Origin: Lineolata rhizophorae | Taxonomy: Eukaryota; Ascomycota; Dothideomycetes; Lineolatales; Lineolataceae | NCBI GenBank assembly: GCA_010093515.1 | Contig: MU001680.1 | Coordinates: 978,426-1,042,425 of the forward strand | DNA length: 64,000 nucleotides | Direction of reading: 5' to 3' | In this document: positions 22,702 to 33,633 of the stretch, piece by piece | How the letters are laid out: each line of letters opens with the position of its first letter | Position numbering within the stretch: position 1 is the first letter of the stretch | The notes under the pieces: generated by a model | Seen by the model: the letters and a program-made list of their open reading frames with translations, nothing else | The model's database searches: none | What the model was told of the DNA's origin: nothing | Program-made: the position numbers and the translations under genes

Positions 22702-25084
22702 GGTGGACGTAGACGGGGGGACGGGCGGAGGTTGCTTTGGGCGAGGAAAAGGAGGGTTGGGAAGGTCAATTGAGGCGTGGAAGGAGGTGGAGAGGGACTG
22801 TTCCTACTGTTCCTCGTTCGGAATCCGAGGTACTTCGTATGGCGTTTTGATACGGAGCGGTTTAGGTAATCGAGCTCGCGGCGGGAGCTGGCGGCACCGC
22901 GAGCGATTAGGTATGTGCGTGCTCCGTGCTGCGGGGAGGCTCAACGACAGGAAGAAGAAAGGCGGAGCACATGTGTCACGGCGAGTGACGGCGCCGTCAC
23001 CTATGCGCATAACCCCGTCGCGGTACGACCGAATGACGCAGGCGGGCAGGCAGGGCCGCTCGGCAGCGTTGCCGGGCGATCGGCAGGGTTCCTCTGCCCT
23101 CTCTCCCGCCGATTGATCGGCCGTCGGGCCCGGCAGTCCCAGCGACTCCCCCGCCGCGAAGGATGTGACCTCAGGGGACCGGACGGGACTCGGTCCTTCC
23201 GTTCTTCGGCCCTTTCCAGCGCCAAGGGGCGCCCCCCCGGCGTCGTCCCGCGAGCCTCTCGGACGCATGCTCGTGCTTCCGCGCTCCGCCGCGGCGCGCC
23301 CGCCCGCGCGCCCGCCAAGCCCGGCGGGGCTCCGGCGTGGCTGGGCGGGCTGCTGCGAAAACTTTCCCCAAGAAACGGGATGGACGGAGGGATCGACGCG
23401 GGGCGGGAGGGTCCTGCGAGGTTAGGCTCTTGTGCTTTTGTATAGATGCTATGTATAGGCACCGTCTTTTCCTGCTCGGCACGGCGCTCCGCGGGCTTTC
23501 GGGTGCCGCTACACGTAGTTTGTCCAGATAACGTCTTGGACGCGGTCGCCGAGTACCGAGTGCCGACTAGTAGCAAGGCGCATCTTTTTTTTTTTTTCTT
23601 TTTTATTGCCTTTAAAAGAACGCAAACGAGCCTTTGGCCATCCGCGTCTTCGGTTTGCGGTTTTCGTGATGCGCAAAAGCGGACCACCGCTGGCGGACGG
23701 GGAAAACGGAAAGAGAAACGGCATGCATGTACCAAGAAAAGAACTGCCATTGGCATCTCTTCGGCGGAGAGGGCTGCGATCGGGCGCGAATGATAATTAA
23801 ACATCACGTACTTCGTACGCGAGGACGCGCTCCCCGAGTGCCCTGATCGCTGGCGCTCGCAATCTCGCTCCCGTCATTTGTCGGCCGCGGCGCCGATCTT
23901 GCCCCCATCGGGCGGGGCGGGACATCGCGGGCGGGCCCAAATGGCGGCGGCGGCGGCGGTGGTGATGGCGGCGCCCCCGTCTCCTCGCGGCGGCCATTCC
24001 CCAATCGCTCTCTGTGTGGTCCATCCCATGCCCGTTCCGTGCTCTCACCCCCCGACTTTCCCATTTGGCTTCCTGCCTTCCGCGTCCCTATCGACGCGGC
24101 GCGGCTGGACCGAGGGCACCCCCCTCCCGGTCCCGCTTGGCGCGCGGCGCGCATGCGCCCTTGGGACGGGAAAGGGTCCGTCCGATCGTCGCCGGCGTCA
24201 CGCCCGTCGGTTGAAGAAGACGAGGGCGAGAACAAACAAAAAATAAAACATGGAGACGGAGCAGTAGTTGTGCGTGGGAGGTGCGCGGTGTGCGCGGGCG
24301 CCCCCTGTTGCGTAAGTGGTGGTCGAGGTGCTGCCGCCGGCCTCAGCACGTAGCGAGGGCGCGCACCCCCCTCCCCCTCCCAATCCCCTCCAGCCCGATC
24401 CCCGTCCAAGCCCGGGTGGAAGCCGCCGCCGCCGCCCGCCGCCTCCGTCTTCCCGGGCGCGCCTCTTCCCTTCCCTGCCTTTGCCTCGCCCGCCCTCCGT
24501 CCTCAACCACCTCCTGCGCGCGCCCGGCGACACCGCCGTCGCTCTCCCTCTCCCTCTCCCGACCCGGCGTTCTCTTGTCCCTCCGTCCCTCCCCGTTTTC
24601 TCCCGCGCGACGCGTCTTCGAACCGTCACCGCCGCTCCCGCCCGTCGCGCCCGCAGGACCCCACCGCAAGGCGCCGTGCGCCTCCAGGCCGCCCGCCCCG
24701 GCCTCGCAAAAGACGTCACAACACTCCCAGGCGTTGCGCATCCCTGCCCGCTCGCCGGCAACCCCCTCCCCCCCCGGGCTGGGCCTGCCGTCGTGCGAAA
24801 AGGTTCCCGCCCCGTCGCAAACGACTCGCAGCGGGGCGGCGCAACCCGCCTGCCTACCTACCTACCTTCCTGGCCGAGGCCCTCTCTCTGGCCCTCTCTT
24901 TCTCCCTCGCTCTCTCCTCGGCTTTAGCTTTCAACTTTGACCCGCTCTCCTCTCGTACCGGCACCCTTCCCCCCCGGCGAAGAAGGCGCCGTCGCACGAC
25001 CTCCTATCCCCTTTTTTGGTTTCTATTTTTTTTTTTTTGCCCCGAGACCGGTAGCCGCGGTCCGGACGCCGCGCGCGAGCGAGG
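22702..25084. other. 2.4-kb divergent promoter region between peroxiredoxin and skn7
   Basis: GC-rich with pyrimidine tracts and poly-T. Long frames on both strands are compositional. It contains the promoters of the minus-strand peroxiredoxin and the plus-strand skn7 gene; the last ~700 bp (24360-25084) are CT-rich leader sequence of skn7. I found no clear binding-site cluster by eye. Confidence 0.6.
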
Positions 25085-27799
25085 ATGGACTCGCAGGGAC
25101 AGCAAGGCGGCGGCGGCGGCGGCGGCGGAGGCGCCGCCAACAGCTCGAGCGACTTTGTAAGTGCCTGGCGCCGGGATCCGTGCGGGTCGGGTCGGGGCTA
25201 ACCGTGACGGCTCGATGTAGGTTCGCAAATTGTACAAGTATGGCAATCCCTCGATCGGTGTTTTGGCGACGGCCGTGGTTTGCGTCTTCCCTGCGTGCGC
25301 CGCGCCCTGCGAGGGAGCGGGGAGGTTGGGGAGGACCGCCGGGGAGGAAGGGGGAGGGGGGAGGGGAGGAGGAGAGGAGGGCGGCGCGGTTTAGAAGAAG
25401 GAATGAAGGAAGTTTCTTTTTAAGGGAAAAATGCTGACTGGAAGCGCCCTACCCGCAGGATGCTGGAGAACCCGACGGACGAGAACGTGGTGCGGTGGGG
25501 GAACGTGGGCGACAGCTTCGTCGTGCTGGAGAACGAGAAGTTCACCAAGCACATCTTGCCAAAGCACTTCAAGCACAGCAACTTCGCCAGCTTCGTCCGC
25601 CAGCTGAACAAGTACGACTTCCACAAAGTGCGGCACAACAACGAGGAGGGCGGCCAATCGCAGTACGGCCCTGGTGTACGTCCTTTCTATTTTTTTTTTT
25701 TTTTTTTTTTTCCCAATGAGGCCATGAATCGCGGTGGCGTGCGGCGGTCCGAGTAGCTAACGGCTATCTAGGCGTGGGAGTTCAAGCACCCGGACTTCAA
25801 GATGAACAACGCGGACGCCTTGGATAACATCCGGAGGAAAGCACCTGCGCCGAGGAAACCGAACGCGTCGCAGGAGGACATGGTGATACCGTCGGCGCAG
25901 ATGGACCTGCTCAACACCCAGCTCGCCGCCACGCAGCAGCAACTGCAGGCCCTGCAGAGCCAGCACCAGGAGCTCAGCATACACCACTCGATGCTGCTTC
26001 AGGAGTTGATCGGGCTGCAGAAGACGGTGGTGAACCACGAGCACGTCATGCAGAACGTCATGAGCTTCTTGCATTCCCTCGACGCCCAACGACGACGAGA
26101 CAGCAGGATGGTCAATCCGTTCGGCCAACAGAACGGCGCGACGGCGCCGCCGCCTCCGCCCGAGGTGCCTCCGCTGGAGGAAGACGTCCCCGCCTCGCCG
26201 CTGCAGCACGCCTCCAAGCTCCTCTCCGAGACCAACGCCGACGTGATGCTGAACCCGCGCAACCTCGAGCACATGAACGAGATCTCGATGCGCATGAACG
26301 GCACCTACACGTCGCCGCCGCCGGACATAGCGATGCGCAACGGGGTGCGGCAGTCGTCGGGCGGGCCGCCGCCGTCGGCCGGTTCGTCGGCCAACTCGAT
26401 GCGCCTCGGCGAGCTCGACAACGTCGTCTACCCCGTCGGCCAGAACAACGGCATCGACCCCATGTACGCCGAGCACATCAACAACATCCCGTACCCGATG
26501 CCGGCGAAGCCGCAGGAGGACCCGCGGTTCGCCGGCGGGGTGGACGGAGCGCAGCCGGGCCAGCAGCCGGGCCAGCCGGGCCAGCCGCAGCGCAAGAAGA
26601 GCGCCCAGGTGGATCCCGGCTGGGTGCGGCAGCCGCACATCCTGCTGGTCGAGGACGACCAGACGTGCCGGCGCATCGGCGGCAAGTTCCTGCTGGCCTT
26701 CAGCTGCGCCATCGAGATGGCCCTGGACGGGCTGGAGGCGGTGCAGAAGATGAACGGCCCGCAGAAGTACGACCTGGTGCTCATGGACATCATCATGCCC
26801 AACCTGGACGGCGTCTCAGCCTGCCACCTGATCCGCCAGTTCGACAACACGCCCATCGTCGCCATGACGTCCAACATCCGCAGCGACGATATCTCCATGT
26901 ATTTCCAGCACGGTATGTGAAACCTCTCTCTTTTTTTCTTTTTTCTCTCCCTCCTCCCTTCGTTGCACTCTTTTTCGATTTCATCTGTAGACTTCCCCCC
27001 TTCGATTAACGCGCAGGCGCCGCGTCGCGCCGCACCCGCAGGTATGAACGACGTCCTCCCCAAGCCCTTCACCAAGGAAGGCCTCCTCCAAATGCTCGAG
27101 AAGCACCTGTCGCACCTGAAGAAGCCCATGCTCGGCGGCCCCGCCGCCATGGACGCCAGCGGCGCCATCGTGCCCGTCCACCAACAGCAACCCGGCCCGG
27201 CCTCGGCCCGGCCCACCTCGGCCCGCGCCCCGCCCGCCATGAAGGACGACGACTCCCCTCCGGCCGCGCGGTCCCCGGCCACCTCGGCCACGACCACCAC
27301 GACCACCATGACCAACTGGAACTCGCCCGGCGGCCAGCTGGGCGCCGGCGTCAGCCCCGTCGCCCAGGCCGTCGCCGCCGACGAGTACCTGGGCGTCGGC
27401 CCCATGGCGCCCGGCGGTCCGGCCGGCGGCATGTACGGCCCGGCGCCCGGCGGCCCGCCCATGGGGCCCTACGGCGCGAGCCCCTCGGCCGCCGCGGCCG
27501 CGGCCGCCATGCAGATGCCGAGTCCGGCGGCGGCGGCGGCGGCGGCGGCCCAGGCCCAGGCTCAGGCCCAGGCTCAGGCCCAGGCCCAGCAGCAGCAGGC
27601 GAGGTTGGGAGGAGGCGGGGCGGCCGGGCATAGGAGGCAGATTTCCGATATTTCGGGGGGGGAGGAGGGGGTGGGGCAGGGTGGGGCGAAGAGGGCGGCG
27701 CAGGGGCAGGGGCAGGGACAGGGAGCAGGCGGGGGCGGGGGCGGGGGCGGAGGCGGAGGCGGAGGGCTGTATGGGGGTGGGATGATGGGGAGGAGGTGA
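25085..27799 (+). CDS. skn7: Skn7 stress response regulator (HSF-type DNA-binding plus receiver domain)
   Basis: Five exons: 25085-25156, 25221-25237 (17 nt), 25459-25675, 25772-26912 and 27042-27799, giving 734 aa. The N-terminus is MDSQGQQ plus poly-Gly, then the HSF-type DNA-binding domain, residues ~24-125 (FVRKLYKMLENPTDENVVRW, HFKHSNFASFVRQLNKYDFH). A coiled coil (QLAATQQQLQALQSQHQELS) comes next, then residues ~390-510 form a response-regulator receiver (HILLVEDDQ; phospho-acceptor Asp in LVLMDIIMPNLDG; Thr in VAMTSN; Lys in VLPKPFT). The tail is Pro/Ala/Gly-rich with an Ala-Gln dipeptide run near 27548-27597. The family takes phosphate from the Ypd1 phosphorelay and drives oxidative and wall-stress genes in the nucleus. 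The 17-nt exon carries most of VRKLYK and is required for frame. It is transcribed away from the peroxiredoxin gene. Confidence 0.95.
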
Positions 27800-29640
27800 G
27801 GTGAGGTGGGGTGTGATGGTGATGTGAGGGCGAGGCGCTAACGGGGGAGGTTGGACGAGTTGGGAAAGGGGTGGGGTGTTGGCGAGTGCCGCCGCGAGCA
27901 AAAGGGCGCGCTGGCTTGTATCTATTTCGGGCGGATGGGGGGCGGCTAGTCGGCGCGCGTCCTGCGGGCGTGTGCGCGCCCGCCTTTCGCGGCACGCAGG
28001 TTCTTTTTTCGGATGATATCCCGGTGTTTTGCGCGAGCTATGTAGGGGGAGGCCTCTTTTTTTTTTTCCTCCTTTTTTCCCCCCCCTTTTTTTTTGTCAA
28101 AGGCAGGGTAGGTACTTGGTTGTACAACGTTGGCTTTGCCCGGGGGTTTTTTTTCTTCTGCCTTTTGCGCTCCACTCGTCCTTTTTGAGACCTGTGCGAG
28201 ATTGGGGTGGACGGTGGTAGGGCCCGGGGGGGCGGCCCTTGGCAGGCACCGGACCTGGTTTCGAGGCGGGGTGTGGAGGTGCGAAGGGAAGCGGTGAACG
28301 GGAGAGCGTGCGTCGTGGTGGGGCGGGGCTGGCTCTCATTCTTTTCCCTTCCTTTTCGGTTTTTTTTTTATAGAGCGGGTTATTGGGGGGAGAGGGGATT
28401 GCTGTCCTTGCCCCCCCTCTCTTTTATTTTCCGGTTGGACTTCTTTTCTAGGATGGGAGCGACGGGTCGAGATTGGATGGAAGACTGCGGAGCGAGTGGT
28501 CCCGTCTTGTTGTTCCTTTTCTCCCCACAGTCTACGCTTCCGGCTGCCCCCCCAACCGAGTGCTCGCGGCAGAACGCGCTTTCTTGTAATTTTATTGGCC
28601 CGTCTATCTTTCGGTGCTCACTTTCTCCTTCACTTTTTCTGCTTGTCCGTTTTGGCCCTGGAGGGGATGGACGGCGAGGCGGGAGGAAGGGAGAGAGACA
28701 AGAAGAATGGGTGCGTGGGTGCGTGTGTATGTGGCCATCATCGGTCTTTTGATGTATGTATTTTGGCGTGCTGCTGGTTTTCTTGAAGCTTTTGCAAATC
28801 TGTTCCCTACTTTTGCAACGATCATGTTAATATGATGTCGAGGTCTCCTTTAACTTTTTTATTTTCCATTTTTTTTCTTCTTCCTTTTCACTTTCACCCC
28901 AAAGGTCTGGCCTCTCTCCGAGGTTAAAAATGGAACGAGAAATTTTAGAAGAGCCCGTGGTCTCCGTGTCCTGTGGATCTGGCTGAAGCGAAGTGAAGTG
29001 AAGGCGGGAAGCATCGTAGTGATGTGGATGCGTAGTAGGAAGGGGCGCCGTCCGTGATGAACTCCAAGGCACGTGAACTCTGTGCTATTACAGGTCCGGC
29101 CAGCCAGGGGAACCGCGCACACGCCACGAACCCTCCCTCCTCCGCCTCAACAGGCGAGTACCTATTTTCGCTCTCGCGACAGACGGCGGCGGGGCGCCAT
29201 GGCGCCAAGCCCGGAGCGCGTCCGGCGGAGTGCGGAGCGGAAGCCCGCCCACCGCCGGCCCCGGGCCCAGAACCTTCGACAACCCGCCCCCGCGCTCACA
29301 CACACACACACACACACACACGCACGCACACACACGCACACACACACACACAAAACCCGGCCTCCTGGAACGCACGCGCGCGCGCACGCGCGACGAGAAA
29401 TCCTCCCGGGTCCTCGGAGCTTTCCGGTCGGGTCGCGGGTGGGTCGGAGCTTGTTTGGACGGGCCGGCGGCGCGTTGACGCTGGTTGCGTTGCGTCGCGT
29501 CGTTCGTGCCTGGCAAGTTCTGCCTCTCTCGACTTCCCTTGCACTCCCTCGGTCTTTTAGTCGCGGACGAGCCGTGCTGCTCGGTGGGATCGACTGGAAC
29601 GGGTCCGGCGAGGGCGCGAGAGGCGGGCTGGGCTGTCGCC
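27800..29640. other. Intergenic region, no gene supported
   Basis: The first ~1 kb has many T-runs (28045-28100, 28146-28160, 28358-28370), consistent with the skn7 3' UTR. A CA microsatellite sits at 29297-29352, in or near the leader of the eIF2B epsilon gene. No coding frame is convincing. Confidence 0.55.
29297..29352. repeat. (CA)n microsatellite with CG interruptions
   Basis: About 56 bp of CA repeat broken by a few CGCA units, 290-345 bp upstream of the eIF2B epsilon ATG. Confidence 0.95.
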
Positions 29641-32268
29641 ATGGGCCCGAAGCTGCAGCGGAGAGGCCACCAGGACAAAGGCCGTGGTGGCGGTGGCGGT
29701 GGCAGAGGAGGAGGAGGAGGGGGAGGAGGAGGCGGCGGCGAGGACGAGAGGGACGAGCCGCTGCAGGCAGTCGTGAGTTTGCGCGCTTCTTTCGCGGTTT
29801 GGGCGAAGGGCGATGTCGTGGGGGTTTCGCGACGACAGCGTGGGCTAAGAGCGTGATGAGGTCCTGGCAGATCCGTTCGAGACGAGGTTTAGCCCCTTCA
29901 CGCTGGAGCGGCCTAGGGTAAGTGGGCAAGGTGTCTTGCGCGGTTTCGGAGCCGTCGTGCGTGTCCCGAGGGACGACGGGCGGAGCTGCGCTTTCTTGCT
30001 TCGGAGTGCTAATCGAACGGGTGTCTGCGTTCGGCCTTGCTCGTATAGTGTCTGCTCCCCTTGGCGAACACCCCGTTGATCGAATATACGTTTGAGTTCC
30101 TGGCCAATGCAGGCGTGGAGGAGATCTACCTGTACTGCGGCGCGCATACGGATATGGTGGAGAAATACATTTGGTGGGTCCCTCTTCTGCACGGCTGGGC
30201 ATCGGACCATCTACACACGAACCCGTCCGAAATCGCGGGAAGTTCCAAGCTCACACACTCTCTACCTGCCGCCTAGGCGTTCCAAGTGGTCCTCTCGTTC
30301 CTCGCCCTTCGCCAAGCTCGAACTGATACGCTCCACCTCGCGCTCCATCGGCGACGCGATGCGCGACCTCGACAAGCGGGCCCTCCTCCACGAGGACTTC
30401 CTCGTGGTGTACGGCGACGTGGTCGCCAACCTGCCCCTCGAGCCCGCGCTCGCCGCGCACCGCGCCCGACGGGCCAAGGACAAGAACGCCATAATGACCA
30501 TGGTGCTGCGCGAGGCGGGCACGCGGCACCGCACCAAGGCGCAGGAGACGATGCCCGTCTTCGTCCTGAACCCGAGCACCAACCGGTGCCTGCAGTACGA
30601 GCAGCTGGCCGGGCGGCCGACCCCCCACGAGGCGCTCACCGTGGACGCCGACATACTCAAGGAGCACGACGAGGTGGAGGTGCGGCAGGACCTGATCGAC
30701 TGCGGCATCGACATCTGCACGCCCGACGTGCTGGCGCTGTGGAGCGACAACTTCGACTACGAGGAGCCGCGCCGCGGCTTCCTGCACAGTGTGCTCAAGG
30801 ACTACGAGCTCAACGGCAAGACGGTGCACGCGCACGTGGCCGACGAGCACTACGCGGCCCGCGTGCGCAACCTGCGCGCCTACGACGCCGTCAGCCGCGA
30901 CGTGCTGGCGCGCTGGGCCTACCCGCTCTGCCCGGACAGCAACCTGCTGCGCGGCCAGTCGTACAAGCTGCTCCGCCGCGGCGGCGTCTACCAGGAGGAC
31001 GGCGTGATGCTGGCGCGGTCGTGCGTCGTGGGCGCGCGCACGGTGCTCGGCCGCGACGCCAGCATCGGCGACGGCAGCGTCGTCACCGACAGCGTCCTCG
31101 GCCGGGGCTGCTTCGTCGGCAAGAACGTCCGCATCGACGGCGCGTACATCTGGGACCGCGCCGTCATCGGCGACGGCTCCGTGGTGCGGCGGGCCGTCGT
31201 GGCCGACGAGGCCATGGTCGGCAAGGAGTGCAGGGTGGAGCCGGGCGCCCTGGTGTCGTTTGGCGTGACGATCGCGGACGGCGTGACGGTGAAGGGGTCG
31301 AGCAGGATCACGAGGGAGAAGCGCGAGAGGGATGGCGAGGAGCACGTGGTCAGGGGAGAGCCGGACGTCGCTGTTGTGGGGCAGGGTGGGGACGGGTTCG
31401 AGTTTGTGGATGAGGACGAGGATGAGTTTGACGAGGTCACTGATACTGGGCTGGGTACGTTCATCCTTTCCTGTCCGACTTGGGGCCCCACAACGGGCAT
31501 CACTAACGCCAATGACGACGTCGAACTACAGTCTACAAACTTGGCAACCTCTCCCTCTCGTCCGAGTCCGTCTCGACGATCCACTCGGAGGACGAGCTCT
31601 CGGACGCCTCGGACGACGCCACGGCCAGGACCAGCCAGAGCGGCGCCCGCAGCGGCTCCTTCGTGTCGCTCGACTCGGCCGACGACGCCGAGGACAAGCA
31701 GGCGGCGCGGCTGGCGCGCGACTTCCACCACGACGCGGCCACGTCGCTCTTCGACAGCCTGCAGCGCGGCGACAAGTCGGAGGACATGATGCTGGAGCTG
31801 ACGGCGCTGCGCATGACGGCCAACGCGTCGGAGCACATGACGCGGCGGGCGGTGGCGGCGGCGTTCGCGCGCCGGGTCGCGGCGCTGGCGGAGGGCGGCG
31901 CCGGGCTCGGCGTGCGGCAGGCGGCTCGGGAGGCGCTGAGGCCGCACAAGAGCCTGATCGGGCGGACCATGTTCGACCGCGGCGACCGGAGCGGCAGGAA
32001 GTCGGACCAGGTGGATTTCTTGCTGCTGCTGCAGGAGGAGTTGACGAAGAGGGAGAACGGGGGAAGCATCATGCTGTTCGTGGCGAACGAGCTGTACGAT
32101 CTGGACGTGGTGGAGCAAGAGGGGTTCGAGCAGTGGTGGGAGGACGGGAGGAGCATGGAAGGGGAGGGGAGGAAGAGGGTTAGAGAGGGGATGAGACAAT
32201 TCATGGAGGTGCTTCTGGCGGAGGACGACGATGATGAGGAGGAGGAAGAGGAGAGCGAGGAGGATTGA
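29641..32268 (+). CDS. gcd6: Translation initiation factor eIF2B epsilon subunit
   Basis: Five exons: 29641-29772, 29861-29917, 30049-30173, 30277-31454 and 31532-32268, giving 742 aa. The N-terminus is poly-Gly. Exons 2-4 assemble the nucleotidyltransferase-like domain (VLADPFETRFSPFTLERPR, CLLPLANTPLIEYTFEFLA, EEIYLYCGAH, SIGDAMRDLDKRALLHEDF). Left-handed beta-helix hexapeptides span residues ~350-450 (VVGARTVLGRDASIGDGSV, VTIADGVTVKGSSRI). An acidic linker follows and then the catalytic W2/HEAT domain, ~565-735 (RTMFDRGDRSGRKSDQVDF, FEQWWEDGRS), ending in poly-Asp/Glu. This is the guanine-nucleotide exchange subunit of eIF2B, which recycles eIF2-GDP and is inhibited by phosphorylated eIF2. 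The acceptor at 29860 (GATGAG) was chosen over a nearby GGCAG because only it gives AVVLADPFE. Confidence 0.95.
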
Positions 32269-33633
32269 AGCGGTGGCATGTGCTTGGCTATGGAGGCGGC
32301 CGTGAGGGTGTTAGGCAAAATGCTATCTGCGATTGGTTCTAAACGTGACGTGGAACGCCCTAAGAGGTTCCTGGGCTACTACGTAGTAGGCATGTACCAG
32401 ACCGGAGGGTGGTTACGTGATAGACCTTTTCATGCGTGCAACCAATCGGATCCCAGTGTTCTGCTTGGAAAAAAAAAAAGCGGAAAGAACGACAAATAAA
32501 CAGGGGCCGGAGGGACGCATCGTGAGATCACGCGATGCGGGCTGGTGCTAACGGGCGCTCTCACGTGCTGGGCCGGGCCGTGGTTGTGGTGGTGACGGCG
32601 GAATGCGGTGGCCTGGCCGCGTTGCCGCATCGGGCAGCCGCCAGGTGCAGGCGGGACCCCTGCGACCCGTGCCGGGCAAGCACGCAGGGCTGGGCCGTGA
32701 TTACCTACGACCCTTCCCGCGCCTGTCCAGCCGTCCTTCGTCATCACCACAAGCCTCCTTCCTTTCCCCAGGCACTCCTCCACGGCTCTCTTGCGGCTGG
32801 TCGTCTCCTTGGGCCCGTGAACTCCGCTCGTAGACGCCGTCGCCGTCACGCTACATGCCCGTCCGCCGCCCGCTTCGCCCGGCTGCCTGAGTCGTAGCTG
32901 CCGCTAGCTGACCGTGGCACCCGCCCCCCTCCCCCTTCCCCAACCGCGGCGTGCCTGCCTGCCTTGCCTCATCTCGTAGTACGTACCTACCTGGGACGGC
33001 AATCCACCTGCTCCCGCCGCTGCTGCCTTCCCGGGCCACGGACAAGCGAAAAGGGCCTCTCTCTCCCTCACTCTTGCTCTCTCTCCCTCTCCCTCTCTGT
33101 CTCGCGGTCTCTCACCTCGCCGCACGCCGGCGATCTCGTCCGCACATCCGCCCACCGTAATCCCCCACCACCGGCCTCGTCCCGGCCCTCCCTTTTTTTT
33201 TTCTTTTTTTTTTTTTTGGGTCGTGCTCGCTCCCCCGGTTCTCTCTCGCTCTCCCGAAGGCGAGAGAATCTCGGGCGCCACGCAGCCCAGCCCGCCCCGA
33301 ACCGCCACCACGACGTCCTCCGCCGCCTCCTCGTCCAAGAAGCGCAAGGCGGCCGACATCTCCGGCTCCGGCTCAAGCTCGGCATCGTCGTCGTCGCCGC
33401 CGCCGCCGCCGCCGTCGTCGTCGCAGCACCACCAGCGGCGCGAGCCGCGCAAGCACAAGGCTCTGGGCGACGGCAAGTTGCTGCTGCAGGCTGCGGCTGC
33501 CACCTCCGCCTCTACCTCCGCCTCTGCCTCCGCCGCCGCCGCCGCCGCCCCGGCGTCTTCCACCGCTGCCGCGGCGATCGGGCCTGCCACGCCGCTGACG
33601 CACGCCGACGAGGAGGACCTGGCCGTGACGCCG
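32269..33633. other. Intergenic region and leader of the Ariadne gene
   Basis: Pyrimidine tracts at 33055-33110 and a poly-T at 33190-33217 precede the Ariadne gene. From about 33223 to 33633 the Ariadne frame is already open and encodes a basic/Ser-rich then Ala-rich stretch without an ATG; it may be translated if an upstream exon exists. Confidence 0.5.

Noticed and set aside
24281-24940. 219-codon frame upstream of skn7
   Set aside because: Ser/Pro-rich translation of the pyrimidine-rich leader; no motif.
30251-31345. 364-codon minus-strand frame opposite the eIF2B epsilon gene
   Set aside because: Antisense of a high-GC exon whose sense translation is an unmistakable family member; codon shadow only.
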